Shown piece by piece: positions 9,963 through 17,633 of a stretch of 64,000 nucleotides of DNA. Source of the DNA: JAOTVV01 sp039591075 (GTDB lineage Bacteria > Gemmatimonadota > Gemmatimonadetes > Gemmatimonadales > GWC2-71-9); NCBI GenBank assembly GCA_039591075.1, contig JBDHEI010000008.1, positions 21,745 to 85,744 of the forward strand, in the 5' to 3' direction. How positions within the stretch are numbered: position 1 is the stretch's first letter; every line of letters begins with the position of its first letter. Under the pieces are notes generated by a model that did not search any database, was not told the DNA's origin, and saw only the letters and a program-made list of their open reading frames with translations. A program made the translations under genes and the position numbers.

Positions 9963-11301
9963 CTCTCCTCGTCTTCCGCTTCATGAAGTCCATGAGGATG
10001 TACTGACCCAGCGTCATGGTGTTGGTGAAGTAGGCCTTCCCGCGGCTGATCTCGCACACCTCTTTGACGAACTCCACCAGCATTCGCTCGCGCGCGAGCA
10101 TGAAAGTGTTGATCATGATCCCCGCTCGCTTGCAGGCGGACACCTCGCGAAACGTCTCCCGCAGGATCCGAGGATCGAGGCCCACGGAGTTCACGTACAC
10201 CCGGCCGTCCGGTAAGGTGAGCGCCGACGGCTTGCCGTCGGTGATCATGATGATCTGCCGCATGTCCTTCTTCTGCGACAAGAGGATGCGACGGGAGAGC
10301 TTGAGTCCCTCGGCGGTGTTGGTGTGGTACGGGCCCACCTGTGCTTCGGCGAGCCGCCCGAGCGGGATCTCTTCGGCGGTGTCGTGAAACAGCACGACGC
10401 GGATCGAGTCGCCGGGGAATTGCGTACCGATGAGGTGCGACAGCGCGAGGGCAACCTTCTTGGCAGGGGTGAAGCGGTCCTCCCCGTAGAGAATCATCGA
10501 GTGCGAGCAATCGAGCAGGAGCACGGTGGCCGCGCTCGAGCGATACTCGCTCTGGTGGACCATGAGGTCGGGGTAGTCGAGATCGAGGAAAGGCGGTTCG
10601 GCGGTTGACCGGTCGAGCGGATTGGTGTTCCCGACCGCCCGACCGCTGGACCGCCCGACCGCCTTCTTCAACGTCTCCGGCACGTCGATGTTCATCGTGT
10701 CGCCGAACTCGTACGGCTTGGAGGCCGCTTCGGCTTCGACCCCGGTGGCGAGGTGCGGGGTGTCATGCGCACCGAAGCTCGACTTGCCGATACTGCCCAG
10801 CAGGTCGCGTAACGCTCGGTAACCGAGGAAGTCCAGGCCCTTGCCGGTGAGGCTGAACTGCACCTGCTGCGCCGCCGACTGGGCCTGCCCGCCCGGGCCG
10901 AACATGGGCTGGTGTCCCTCGGGCATCTGCGGGGTCTCCTGCACGTTGAGGTAACCCTGCTCGATGAGCTTCTGCACGATCTGGTCGATCAAGTCCGCGA
11001 GCTGCTGCTGGATCTCGGCGTCTCGTGCTTCGTCACCCGATGACTCGCCCCGCAGCACCTGGAGCATCTCCGGCGTGAGCTTGCCCGAATCCACGAGGGC
11101 CTGGATGATCGCCGCCTTGAGGGCCTCCAGCGATCGATCGCCGTCGTCGTGCTCGCCGAACTCTCCCCAGAACGGGTGATACATCGACCCGCCGGCGAAC
11201 CCCGACTGCAGCAGGAAATCGCTCAGCTGGTCGAGCAGGTCTTCGAGGTTGACCGCATCGAGCAGCTCGGGGATGTACTTGGAGTACGTCGTGTAGCGCA
11301 T
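9952..11301 (-). CDS. VWA domain protein, probable partner of the MoxR/chelatase-like ATPase
   Basis: 449 residues. The N-terminal ~200 residues are helical and acidic (DLLDQLSDFLLQSGF; ADLIDQIVQKLIEQGYLN). A low-complexity linker at 213-236 follows, then a von Willebrand A domain with the metal-binding MIDAS motif DCSHS (Asp264, Ser266, Ser268) and IIMITDGKPSALT. Such proteins pair with MoxR/Mg-chelatase-I-like AAA ATPases, one of which is encoded at 13432-14898, as substrate adaptors or insertion factors; the client here is unknown. ATG 11301 is chosen because the frame upstream runs into the MFS gene. The linker is encoded by degenerate octamers and the last residues (VGG, stop) by another octamer array. 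Confidence 0.85.
   Translation of the reverse strand: MRYTTYSKYIPELLDAVNLEDLLDQLSDFLLQSGFAGGSMYHPFWGEFGEHDDGDRSLEALKAAIIQALVDSGKLTPEMLQVLRGESSGDEARDAEIQQQLADLIDQIVQKLIEQGYLNVQETPQMPEGHQPMFGPGGQAQSAAQQVQFSLTGKGLDFLGYRALRDLLGSIGKSSFGAHDTPHLATGVEAEAASKPYEFGDTMNIDVPETLKKAVGRSSGRAVGNTNPLDRSTAEPPFLDLDYPDLMVHQSEYRSSAATVLLLDCSHSMILYGEDRFTPAKKVALALSHLIGTQFPGDSIRVVLFHDTAEEIPLGRLAEAQVGPYHTNTAEGLKLSRRILLSQKKDMRQIIMITDGKPSALTLPDGRVYVNSVGLDPRILRETFREVSACKRAGIMINTFMLARERMLVEFVKEVCEISRGKAYFTNTMTLGQYILMDFMKRKTRRVGG
10592..10663. repeat. Degenerate octamer array inside the VWA gene
   Basis: Units such as GGCGGTTC, GGCGGTTG, CCGCCCGA and CCGCTGGA occur in two opposed blocks and encode the linker before the VWA domain (residues ~213-236). 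They resemble the GCGGTTAG/CTAACCGC octamer with substitutions. Confidence 0.6.
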
Positions 11302-11423
11302 GGAGTCTGCCTTCTCACGCTCAGCGCACAGTGCACAGCGCACAGCGCACCGGCGTGGGTCTTCTGAAACGTGAACGGTGAAAGGTGAAAAGGGAACCTC
11401 ACGGTGGCATTTGGCATCCAGCG

Positions 11424-12575
11424 CTACCGTGTCGCCCGTACCTCCGCCGACCGGAGCACGAGCCCAATCGCCACCGCCGCCGTCACGGTCCCGCCAATCG
11501 CGATGGCATTCCCGGCCCCCAACCACTCGGCCACGGATCCGGCCTGGAGCGCCCCGAACGGGCTCAGGCCCACGAAGGCCCAGGCGTAGAACGCCACCAC
11601 GCGTGAGCGCAGCTCGTAGGGGGCAAGGGTCTGGACCAGCGTGTTGGTGATCGCCGTTGTCACGATCATCGAGCAGCCCAGGCACGCCAGGAGCACCAGC
11701 GACACTGCCAGCGAACGCGAAAGCCCGAACAGGATCACCGAGACGCCGAACGCCGTGGTGCTCCAGCCAAGTAGGTGACCGCGCGGAAGCTTGTGGCCGA
11801 ATACCGCAATGGTGAGCGCGCCGATGAGCGCGCCCACGCCCATGGCCGACATCATCCAGCCGTACTCCTGTGCACCGCGTCCGAGGACGTCCCGGGCCAC
11901 CACCGGCAGCAGCACCAGAGCGGGGAGGCCGAACACACTGATGACGGCGATGTTGAGGATGAGGATCCGGGTCCGCCGCTCATCGATCACGTGCCTGAAC
12001 CCACGGCCCAGTCGCACCCACGCCGACTCTGCAGCGCTGGTTCGCCCCGTCATGGTCGATACCCGCACGGCGACGAGCGCTCCGATCACGGCCAAGTAGG
12101 ACACGGCATTGAGGAGGAAGCAGAGACCCACGCCCACGGCCGCAATGACAATGCCGGCGATTGCCGGACCTACGATGCGGGTGGCGTTGAATGCCGAGGA
12201 GTTGAGTGCGATGGCATTGGTCAGGTCGTCCTTCCCGACCATGTCGACCACGAGCGCGTGGCGCGCGGGGATATCGAAGGCGTTCGCCGTGCCCAGAAGC
12301 GCAGCAAGCACCACGATGTGCCACAGGGCGATCGTGTCAGCGAGTACGAGGACGGCCAAGGCCAGCGCGAACACCATGGCCGCCGTCTGCGTGACGATCA
12401 CCATTGGCCTGCGCGGCACGCGATCGGCCAAGACCCCCGCGTAGAGTGTAAACACGAGCACGGGAAGCGAGCCAAGCGCATCGATCAGCCCGACCCAGAA
12501 CGCGGAATCCGTGAGCTCGAGGACCAGCCACGACTGGGCCACGCGCTGCATCCACACGCCCAGGAGCGACACCAC
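11424..12575 (-). CDS. MFS transporter (EntS/MFS_3-like), N-terminus unresolved
   Basis: 383 residues from the first canonical start (GTG 12575), with about ten hydrophobic segments and the family motif ADRVPRRPMVIVTQ after helix 2. It resembles the MFS_3 group that includes the enterobactin exporter EntS; the substrate is unknown. The family's conserved start (PALQHRDFRLFYAGF) is encoded directly upstream in the same frame, back to a TGA near 12707, but without ATG, GTG or TTG. Two ATGs (12712 and 12708) lie in the other two frames, separated from the gene by a C7-T-C3-T-C6 tract at 12663-12680. A one-base change in that tract would join one or other ATG to the gene, so phase variation, a rare start codon or an assembly indel are all possible. 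Confidence 0.85.
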   Translation of the reverse strand: MVSLLGVWMQRVAQSWLVLELTDSAFWVGLIDALGSLPVLVFTLYAGVLADRVPRRPMVIVTQTAAMVFALALAVLVLADTIALWHIVVLAALLGTANAFDIPARHALVVDMVGKDDLTNAIALNSSAFNATRIVGPAIAGIVIAAVGVGLCFLLNAVSYLAVIGALVAVRVSTMTGRTSAAESAWVRLGRGFRHVIDERRTRILILNIAVISVFGLPALVLLPVVARDVLGRGAQEYGWMMSAMGVGALIGALTIAVFGHKLPRGHLLGWSTTAFGVSVILFGLSRSLAVSLVLLACLGCSMIVTTAITNTLVQTLAPYELRSRVVAFYAWAFVGLSPFGALQAGSVAEWLGAGNAIAIGGTVTAAVAIGLVLRSAEVRATR

Positions 12576-12662
12576 GAATCCGGCGTAGAACAGCCGGAAG
12601 TCACGGTGCTGGAGCGCGGGGAAGATGGGTGGCCGGCTGCGAGGCCGAATGTCGGGGAGTGA

Positions 12663-12680
12663 GGGGGGAGGGAGGGGGGG
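12663..12680. repeat. Poly-C/G tract between out-of-frame ATGs and the MFS gene
   Basis: On the minus strand the tract reads C7, T, C3, T, C6. It lies between ATG 12712/12708 and the first conserved MFS residues. Gaining one base puts ATG 12712 in frame and losing one puts ATG 12708 in frame; at the length given neither is in frame. Confidence 0.7.
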
Positions 12681-12733
12681 AAAGGCTGGGCGGACGGACT
12701 GGTGTCATGCATCGCGATCTGTTACCCCTCGGT

Positions 12734-12789
12734 CCGCCTAACCGCCTAACCGCCTAACCGCCTAACCGCCTAACCGCCTAACCGCCTAC
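12734..12789. repeat. Tandem octamer array, seven units of CCGCCTAA
   Basis: Six perfect and one imperfect (CCGCCTAC) 8-bp units in direct tandem. The array forms the 3' end of the cytidylate-kinase-like gene, whose last codons and TAG stop (12780-12778) are repeat-encoded. It is the longest copy in the window of the octamer also seen at 2015, 9435 and 9899. Confidence 0.92.
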
Positions 12790-13419
12790 CCACCCTCGCA
12801 GCCGCGCAGCCTCGATCACGAGGCCCGCCGCGTCGTCGTAGTCGAAGACACCGGTGTTGATCACCAGGTGATAGTTGTCGGCGTTGTCCCAGTCGCGGTC
12901 GTAGTAGGTCTCCACGTAGCGACGGCGCCCTGCATCGGTGCGATCGACCGTGTCTTCAGCTTTGTCCCTGCTCAGGTCGAGGCGACGTACGGCCGCCTGC
13001 ACCCGCACCTCGCGCGGCGCGACGATGAACACGTGTAAGGCGTCGTCCCGTTGAGCGAGGCATGCCTGCGCTCCCCGTCCCACCATGATGAGACGTGGCG
13101 CTTCCCGTACGGCCTGTTGGATGACGGCTTCGGTGGCACGCACCAGTTCGGCCTCGTCGGCTAGGCGACCCGCTGGCGGTTCTGCGGCCGTGACGAAGAC
13201 TTCGGGAGACGAGACGGCGAGTGCGCGGGCCAACCGCTCCACCAACGAGGGAACGCGCTCCTCACGCTCCTCGACCTCCAGACGCGGTACCCCGGTCTCC
13301 ACGGCCACCCGGTCCACGAACTCGTTGTCGATGAGTGGCCAGCCCAGCCGCTCCGCGATGCGCTTGGCGATGTCCGACCCGCCGGACGCGTACTGGCGTG
13401 AGATCGTGATGACCGGCAT
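12778..13419 (-). CDS. Cytidylate kinase-like family protein
   Basis: 213 residues. MPVITISRQYASGGSDIAKR places a P-loop-like SGGSDIAK at the N-terminus, followed by LGWPLIDNEFVDRVA, RLIMVGRGAQACLA and LHVFIVAPREVRVQ, as in the Cytidylate_kin2 group. Members are predicted nucleoside-monophosphate kinases, but they differ from Cmk and their substrate is usually not proven. The gene starts 12 bases after the AAA ATPase stop on the same strand, suggesting co-expression. The C-terminal WVGG and the stop come from the octamer array. Confidence 0.82.
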   Translation of the reverse strand: MPVITISRQYASGGSDIAKRIAERLGWPLIDNEFVDRVAVETGVPRLEVEEREERVPSLVERLARALAVSSPEVFVTAAEPPAGRLADEAELVRATEAVIQQAVREAPRLIMVGRGAQACLAQRDDALHVFIVAPREVRVQAAVRRLDLSRDKAEDTVDRTDAGRRRYVETYYDRDWDNADNYHLVINTGVFDYDDAAGLVIEAARLRGWVGG

Positions 13420-13431
13420 TGGAGTCGCGAC

Positions 13432-14898
13432 TCAGCCGAAGATCTGCTGACCGCCCGGCCCGCCGGGGCCACCAGGGCCTCGCATACGACTGCGGACGTA
13501 GCCGAGTTCGTCGGACCGGGAGATCCGTTTCTGCGCGACGAGCCCTTCGAGAATCAGCTCACACGCCGCCACAACGGAGCCCGGGTCGTTTCTGGGAGCG
13601 AGTCCGACGAGGTCGACGGCGTCCAGCAGGCTCGGCACGGTGGCGAACCCCTTGAGGCAGAGCTTGGCGGCTTCGTGTTGGGAGAGTTTCAGGGCGCCAC
13701 CCTGATCGAACCACTCGACGATGCTGTCGCAGTCCAGTCCGCCGCAACGGTTCTCGAACGTCTTGCCGGCGGCTCGTCGCACGAGATCGCGCGCGATGAT
13801 CTCGGCACCCTGCAGCTCGCCTTCGTACTCCAGCTCGATCTTTCCGGTGATGGCCGGGAGCGCGCGGTAGAGATCGGCAATTCGGGGAACGATCCGTGCT
13901 TCCTTCTTCATGATGGCGCGCTGTTCGGCGCTGGACACGACGTTCTCCAATACCGCGATGGGGAGCCGCTGGCTCACGCCCGATCGACGATCGATGCGCT
14001 TGTCCTCCCTGGCCTCGAAGGCGATGCGCTCCACCAACTCCCGAATGAAATCGGGGACCTCGACGGGGATGCCGTCCCGCGCCACCCACGCCTCCTGCTC
14101 GGTGATCTCCATCCCGTGGTCGATCGTGACGGGATAGTGCGTGAGGATCTCGCTGCCAACTCGGTCCTTCAGCGGCGTGATGATCTTGCCCCGAGCGGTG
14201 TAGTCCTCGGGGTTGGCCGAGAACACCAGCAGCACGTCGAGCGGCAGTCGGATGGGATAGCCTTTGATCTGGACGTCGCCTTCCTGCATGATGTTGAACA
14301 GTCCCACCTGGATCTTCCCTGCCAGGTCCGGCAGCTCGTTGATCGCGAAGATCCCGCGGTTGCTCCGCGGCAGCAGACCGTAGTGGATGGTCAGCTCGTC
14401 CGACAGCAGATGCCCGCCGCGGGCGGCCTTGATCGGGTCGACGTCACCGATGATGTCGGCGATCGTGACGTCGGGGGTCGCGAGCTTCTCCACGTAGCGG
14501 CGGTGGCGCGGAATCCACTCGATCGGCGTCCGGTCACCGCGCTCGTCGAGGAGCTGCCGGCCGAACTTCGAGATCGGACCGAACGGGTTGTCGTTCACCT
14601 CGCTCCCGGCGATGATCGGGATCTCCTCGTCCAGCAGGTCCACGAGCTGGCGGAGGATGCGGCTCTTGGCCTGTCCCCGAAGGCCCAGCAGGATGAAGTT
14701 GTGGCGGGCGAGCACCGCGTTCACGGCCTGCGGCACGACGGAGTCCTCGAACCCCACGATGCCGGGGAAGAGTTCCTGGTCCGCGTCGAGCATGCGAACC
14801 AGATTCTGGCGCATTTCGTCCTTCACGGACCGCCCGTGCACGCGGGGATCGGCCCACTCGGTCTGCTTCAGGTCGGCAAGGGTCGAAGGCTTAGTCAT
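13432..14898 (-). CDS. MoxR/magnesium-chelatase-I-like AAA ATPase
   Basis: 488 residues. An AAA core of the chelatase/sigma-54-interacting type: nucleotide loop GLRGQAKS (72-79), EIPIIAGSEVNDNPFGPIS, the Walker-B-like segment GIFAINELPDLAGKIQVG (near 187), LLVFSANPEDYTARGKIITP and PLKDRVGSEILTHYP. The loop has Ala where a Gly precedes the Lys and the Walker B acid pair is Asn-Glu; to my knowledge both are normal for this subfamily. A Gly-rich tail ends the protein. With the VWA protein at 9952-11301 it probably forms a chaperone or insertion complex of unknown client; chlorophyll synthesis is not implied. ATG 14898 replaces an earlier in-frame start at 15012 that lies inside the upstream gene. 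Confidence 0.88.
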   Translation of the reverse strand: MTKPSTLADLKQTEWADPRVHGRSVKDEMRQNLVRMLDADQELFPGIVGFEDSVVPQAVNAVLARHNFILLGLRGQAKSRILRQLVDLLDEEIPIIAGSEVNDNPFGPISKFGRQLLDERGDRTPIEWIPRHRRYVEKLATPDVTIADIIGDVDPIKAARGGHLLSDELTIHYGLLPRSNRGIFAINELPDLAGKIQVGLFNIMQEGDVQIKGYPIRLPLDVLLVFSANPEDYTARGKIITPLKDRVGSEILTHYPVTIDHGMEITEQEAWVARDGIPVEVPDFIRELVERIAFEAREDKRIDRRSGVSQRLPIAVLENVVSSAEQRAIMKKEARIVPRIADLYRALPAITGKIELEYEGELQGAEIIARDLVRRAAGKTFENRCGGLDCDSIVEWFDQGGALKLSQHEAAKLCLKGFATVPSLLDAVDLVGLAPRNDPGSVVAACELILEGLVAQKRISRSDELGYVRSRMRGPGGPGGPGGQQIFG

Positions 14899-14977
14899 GT
14901 AGTAATGATAACGACCAACGCGAGGCCGACGGCGGTCCGGGACCAGCGTGAGAGGAGGACCGTCCCTCGATTCGCGG

Positions 14978-17296
14978 TCACCGCAGCCGCAGCCCCGAGA
15001 GGCGCACGGCAATCACACCCCAGCCACGGACCGACACGGCGATCCCTCCGGGAACGGGCGTCGCCGGCTCCGCTATATCCCGGCCCAGCAGGTCCACCCG
15101 GCGAGCCTCGTCGAATGCCAACAACCCATACCCGAGCGTGAGGGACCGAGCGGTTCCTGACAGATCCTGGAGATAGACGATCATGCTGATTCCGTCGGCC
15201 TCCGGCTCGATGCCCACGATCGCCGCGTCCTTCTGATCCAGGACAAACGGACTCCCGAACCGGGGTATCCGGCCCGTCGGACTCCCGAGAACCGGCGCTG
15301 CCACGAGCGGCTCGCTGTCCCATCCGAAGCGGGCGCACTCCGCCACGGAGAGCGGTGCGTCGGCCGTAGCAATGCGGTATCGGGCCCGGTCGGCTGGGGC
15401 GTGGCTCGTCACCGTGCCGTCCTCGTCCACATCGAAGTGCGGCGCATCGATTCCCCGGAACAGCGCCACCCCGCTGCCTGACTGGAGGGCGATCCACCGC
15501 AGGTGCACTGCCCCCTCTACGGGCGATGTAGTGCCGCGATGCCCGGCGGGGATCTCCCACCGGGTGAGAGGATACGGTAGAGCAAACGCGAACTCGTACC
15601 GCGCGACACCGATGGCCTCCACGGCGACGTTCTCGATGTCGATCCGGGGCAGGGCGTCGTACACGGTGACCACGCTGGTAAAGGCTCCCAACCGTGGCGA
15701 GCGGCGCCACGCCGTGAGACGGGTACCGACCCCGGCGACGGTCTCGACCAGGTGGTCTTGGAGGATCGAGCCGTCCACGGTGTTGAGTCCCGCAACACGG
15801 GCCCACTCCCGACCGGTTCGTCGGTCCCGGAGCGAATTGATGGCGCCGGTTCGGTCGTCGAGTTCCAGGCGCAGCACCGCTCCCGAGAGGCTACGGGAGA
15901 CCAGCGGAGCGACGGCCGGATCATCAGCAGGTGATCCCGGCGGCTCGAGGATGAACGCATGGCCCAGGGGAGGGACGTCGGTGACGATCACCGTTCGTCC
16001 CTCAGCCAGTGTGACGACGTCCGTCCGTCGATGCGGCGCGGGATTCACGACGAGGTGGCCGGGGAACGTCGTGTCGATCGCCGCCGCCAGCGTACCGAGC
16101 GGGTCACTCGCCCGATCGCCGCCCACGACGGTGGCGATGGGGAGCAGCATGGACTCGACGCGTCGCGCGTAGGCCGCTCGGCGTTCGTCGACGAGGGCCG
16201 TCAACTCCCCGGGCGACGGGAGCGCCTGGGTGCCTACTTGGACCGCGGCTTGGAATGGTTGGACCCCTTCGGTCGGGAGCAGCGCGTGCAGATCGTCGGA
16301 TCCGCCGATCACGATATGCGGGTACGCAAACCGGCGGTTCCACTCCCGCACGTTGAGTAGCATGGCCGCCAGCGTGTCGTCGGTCTCCGTGCCCAGCACG
16401 AACGTCATCGGTCCACTCCCGCCAGCAACCGGCACTGCCGATGGCGACCACGACAGGAACGTCTCAACCCGTCGGGCCATGACGTCCTGGGAGTCGGTGA
16501 AGGCCAGCGCCTGCGGGTCCGCGCCGGCCGGGAACATGGTAGTCACCAGTCGGGTGCCATCGGGGCTCTCCCACCACCGGGCCACCCCGTCGGCCGGCTC
16601 ACGACGGATGACGTGGCGCACCCCGGATCCCGCAAGGGCCATCGCGGCCGTGGGTGGCACTCGGTCCGGCACATCGACGAGTGCCACGGAACTCGTGCGA
16701 ATACCGATCCGCCGCTCGAGATTTCGACCAACGCCTCCCAGGCGGAGAAACTCGACGTGGTCCAGCGTCGCAAGATGCGCGGTGGATGGCAGCGGGTTCA
16801 CGGTCACGCCGGCTTCGCGCCACAAGGTGGCGAGCACAGCCTGGTTCAACATTGGGATCTCGTCGAGACGGCGCTCGAGCGCCACCGGATCGGTGATGGT
16901 GAGCCAGATCAGTGTCCACCGGGGTGCGGGGGAGAGCCGGTGGGTGGTCCGATGGATGCCGCGAATGCCCGGTGCTTCCAGCTCGCTCACGAGCAGTGAC
17001 TGGTCCTCGACCCGTAGCCAGAGTTCACCGAACAGCCCGTCGTTGGACCGCAATACACCGGCGGTGCCGAGGAGTCGGCGGCCGCGATCGTACACGCGCA
17101 GCCTGCCTGCCGGGGCATCGATCCCCGCAGCGAGGAACCTGACGAGACTGGCCTGGCCATCGGGCTGGCGATAGAACGGTGTCGACTCGGCGGTCACCGT
17201 GGGTGCATCCACCCGGGCGCTGAGCGGCGACGGGCGGGCCACGATGCCGGCGATCGAGCCGGTCACCATCGACAGGAACGTTCGACGGTCCGTCAT
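14978..17296 (-). CDS. Tat-exported glycoside hydrolase family 38-like protein
   Basis: 772 residues with a twin-arginine signal (RRTFLSMVTGSIAGIVA, Arg4-Arg5). The C-terminal half resembles alpha-mannosidase beta-domains (LRLELDDRTGAINSLRDRRT near residue 470; LPRIDIENVAVEAIG). An upstream part recalls the GH38 N-terminal fold (WWESPDGTRLVTTMFP). The HxHxD zinc motif expected early in GH38 enzymes is not apparent: the most similar stretch reads WTLIWLTITDPVALERRL. The protein may therefore be inactive, use another metal site, or act only as a carbohydrate-binding scaffold. It lies upstream of the AAA ATPase with a 79-base gap. Confidence 0.65.
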   Translation of the reverse strand: MTDRRTFLSMVTGSIAGIVARPSPLSARVDAPTVTAESTPFYRQPDGQASLVRFLAAGIDAPAGRLRVYDRGRRLLGTAGVLRSNDGLFGELWLRVEDQSLLVSELEAPGIRGIHRTTHRLSPAPRWTLIWLTITDPVALERRLDEIPMLNQAVLATLWREAGVTVNPLPSTAHLATLDHVEFLRLGGVGRNLERRIGIRTSSVALVDVPDRVPPTAAMALAGSGVRHVIRREPADGVARWWESPDGTRLVTTMFPAGADPQALAFTDSQDVMARRVETFLSWSPSAVPVAGGSGPMTFVLGTETDDTLAAMLLNVREWNRRFAYPHIVIGGSDDLHALLPTEGVQPFQAAVQVGTQALPSPGELTALVDERRAAYARRVESMLLPIATVVGGDRASDPLGTLAAAIDTTFPGHLVVNPAPHRRTDVVTLAEGRTVIVTDVPPLGHAFILEPPGSPADDPAVAPLVSRSLSGAVLRLELDDRTGAINSLRDRRTGREWARVAGLNTVDGSILQDHLVETVAGVGTRLTAWRRSPRLGAFTSVVTVYDALPRIDIENVAVEAIGVARYEFAFALPYPLTRWEIPAGHRGTTSPVEGAVHLRWIALQSGSGVALFRGIDAPHFDVDEDGTVTSHAPADRARYRIATADAPLSVAECARFGWDSEPLVAAPVLGSPTGRIPRFGSPFVLDQKDAAIVGIEPEADGISMIVYLQDLSGTARSLTLGYGLLAFDEARRVDLLGRDIAEPATPVPGGIAVSVRGWGVIAVRLSGLRLR

Positions 17297-17405
17297 GCGG
17301 GAGTGCCTCGGTCAGACACGCGCGGGTCCGTCGCGCGCCGTTCGCGAGGCTAACTTCCAGTCGCGACCCGCGGTCTCACCCATCGACGCAACCGGAGGTT
17401 GGTGC

Positions 17406-17585
17406 ATGAAATGGCTCGTCATCGTGCTGGCAATGATAGTCTCGGTGTCGTGTACCGATCGATCGGAGGACGCGGACCAGTCCCTCGACACGACTCCCGC
17501 CGTCTTGGTGCCGGCACCCACGGACTCCGCCGCCCCGGATTCCATCATGGCGCGAGATACGGCGCGGCTGCCGGCAGAGCGGTAG
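17406..17585 (+). CDS. Small predicted lipoprotein
   Basis: 59 residues. MKWLVIVLAMIVSVSC is a lipoprotein signal with Cys16 at the cleavage site; the remainder is short, acidic and rich in Asp, Ala, Pro and Thr. A GGAGG at 17394-17398, seven bases before the ATG, supports translation. It stands alone between divergent and convergent neighbours. No family recognised. Confidence 0.65.
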   Translation: MKWLVIVLAMIVSVSCTDRSEDADQSLDTTPAVLVPAPTDSAAPDSIMARDTARLPAER

Positions 17586-17633
17586 GTCACGTACCGAGGC
17601 TGTGTCACGGCTGGGCGTGAAAGAGGTATTGCG

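Noticed and set aside
12734..12789. CRISPR array
   Set aside because: The unit is only 8 bp in direct tandem with no spacers; it is a microsatellite-like octamer.
13432..14898. Magnesium chelatase for chlorophyll synthesis
   Set aside because: The chelatase-like ATPase has a VWA partner but no BchH/BchD or other pigment genes are here; this subfamily is widespread in non-phototrophs.
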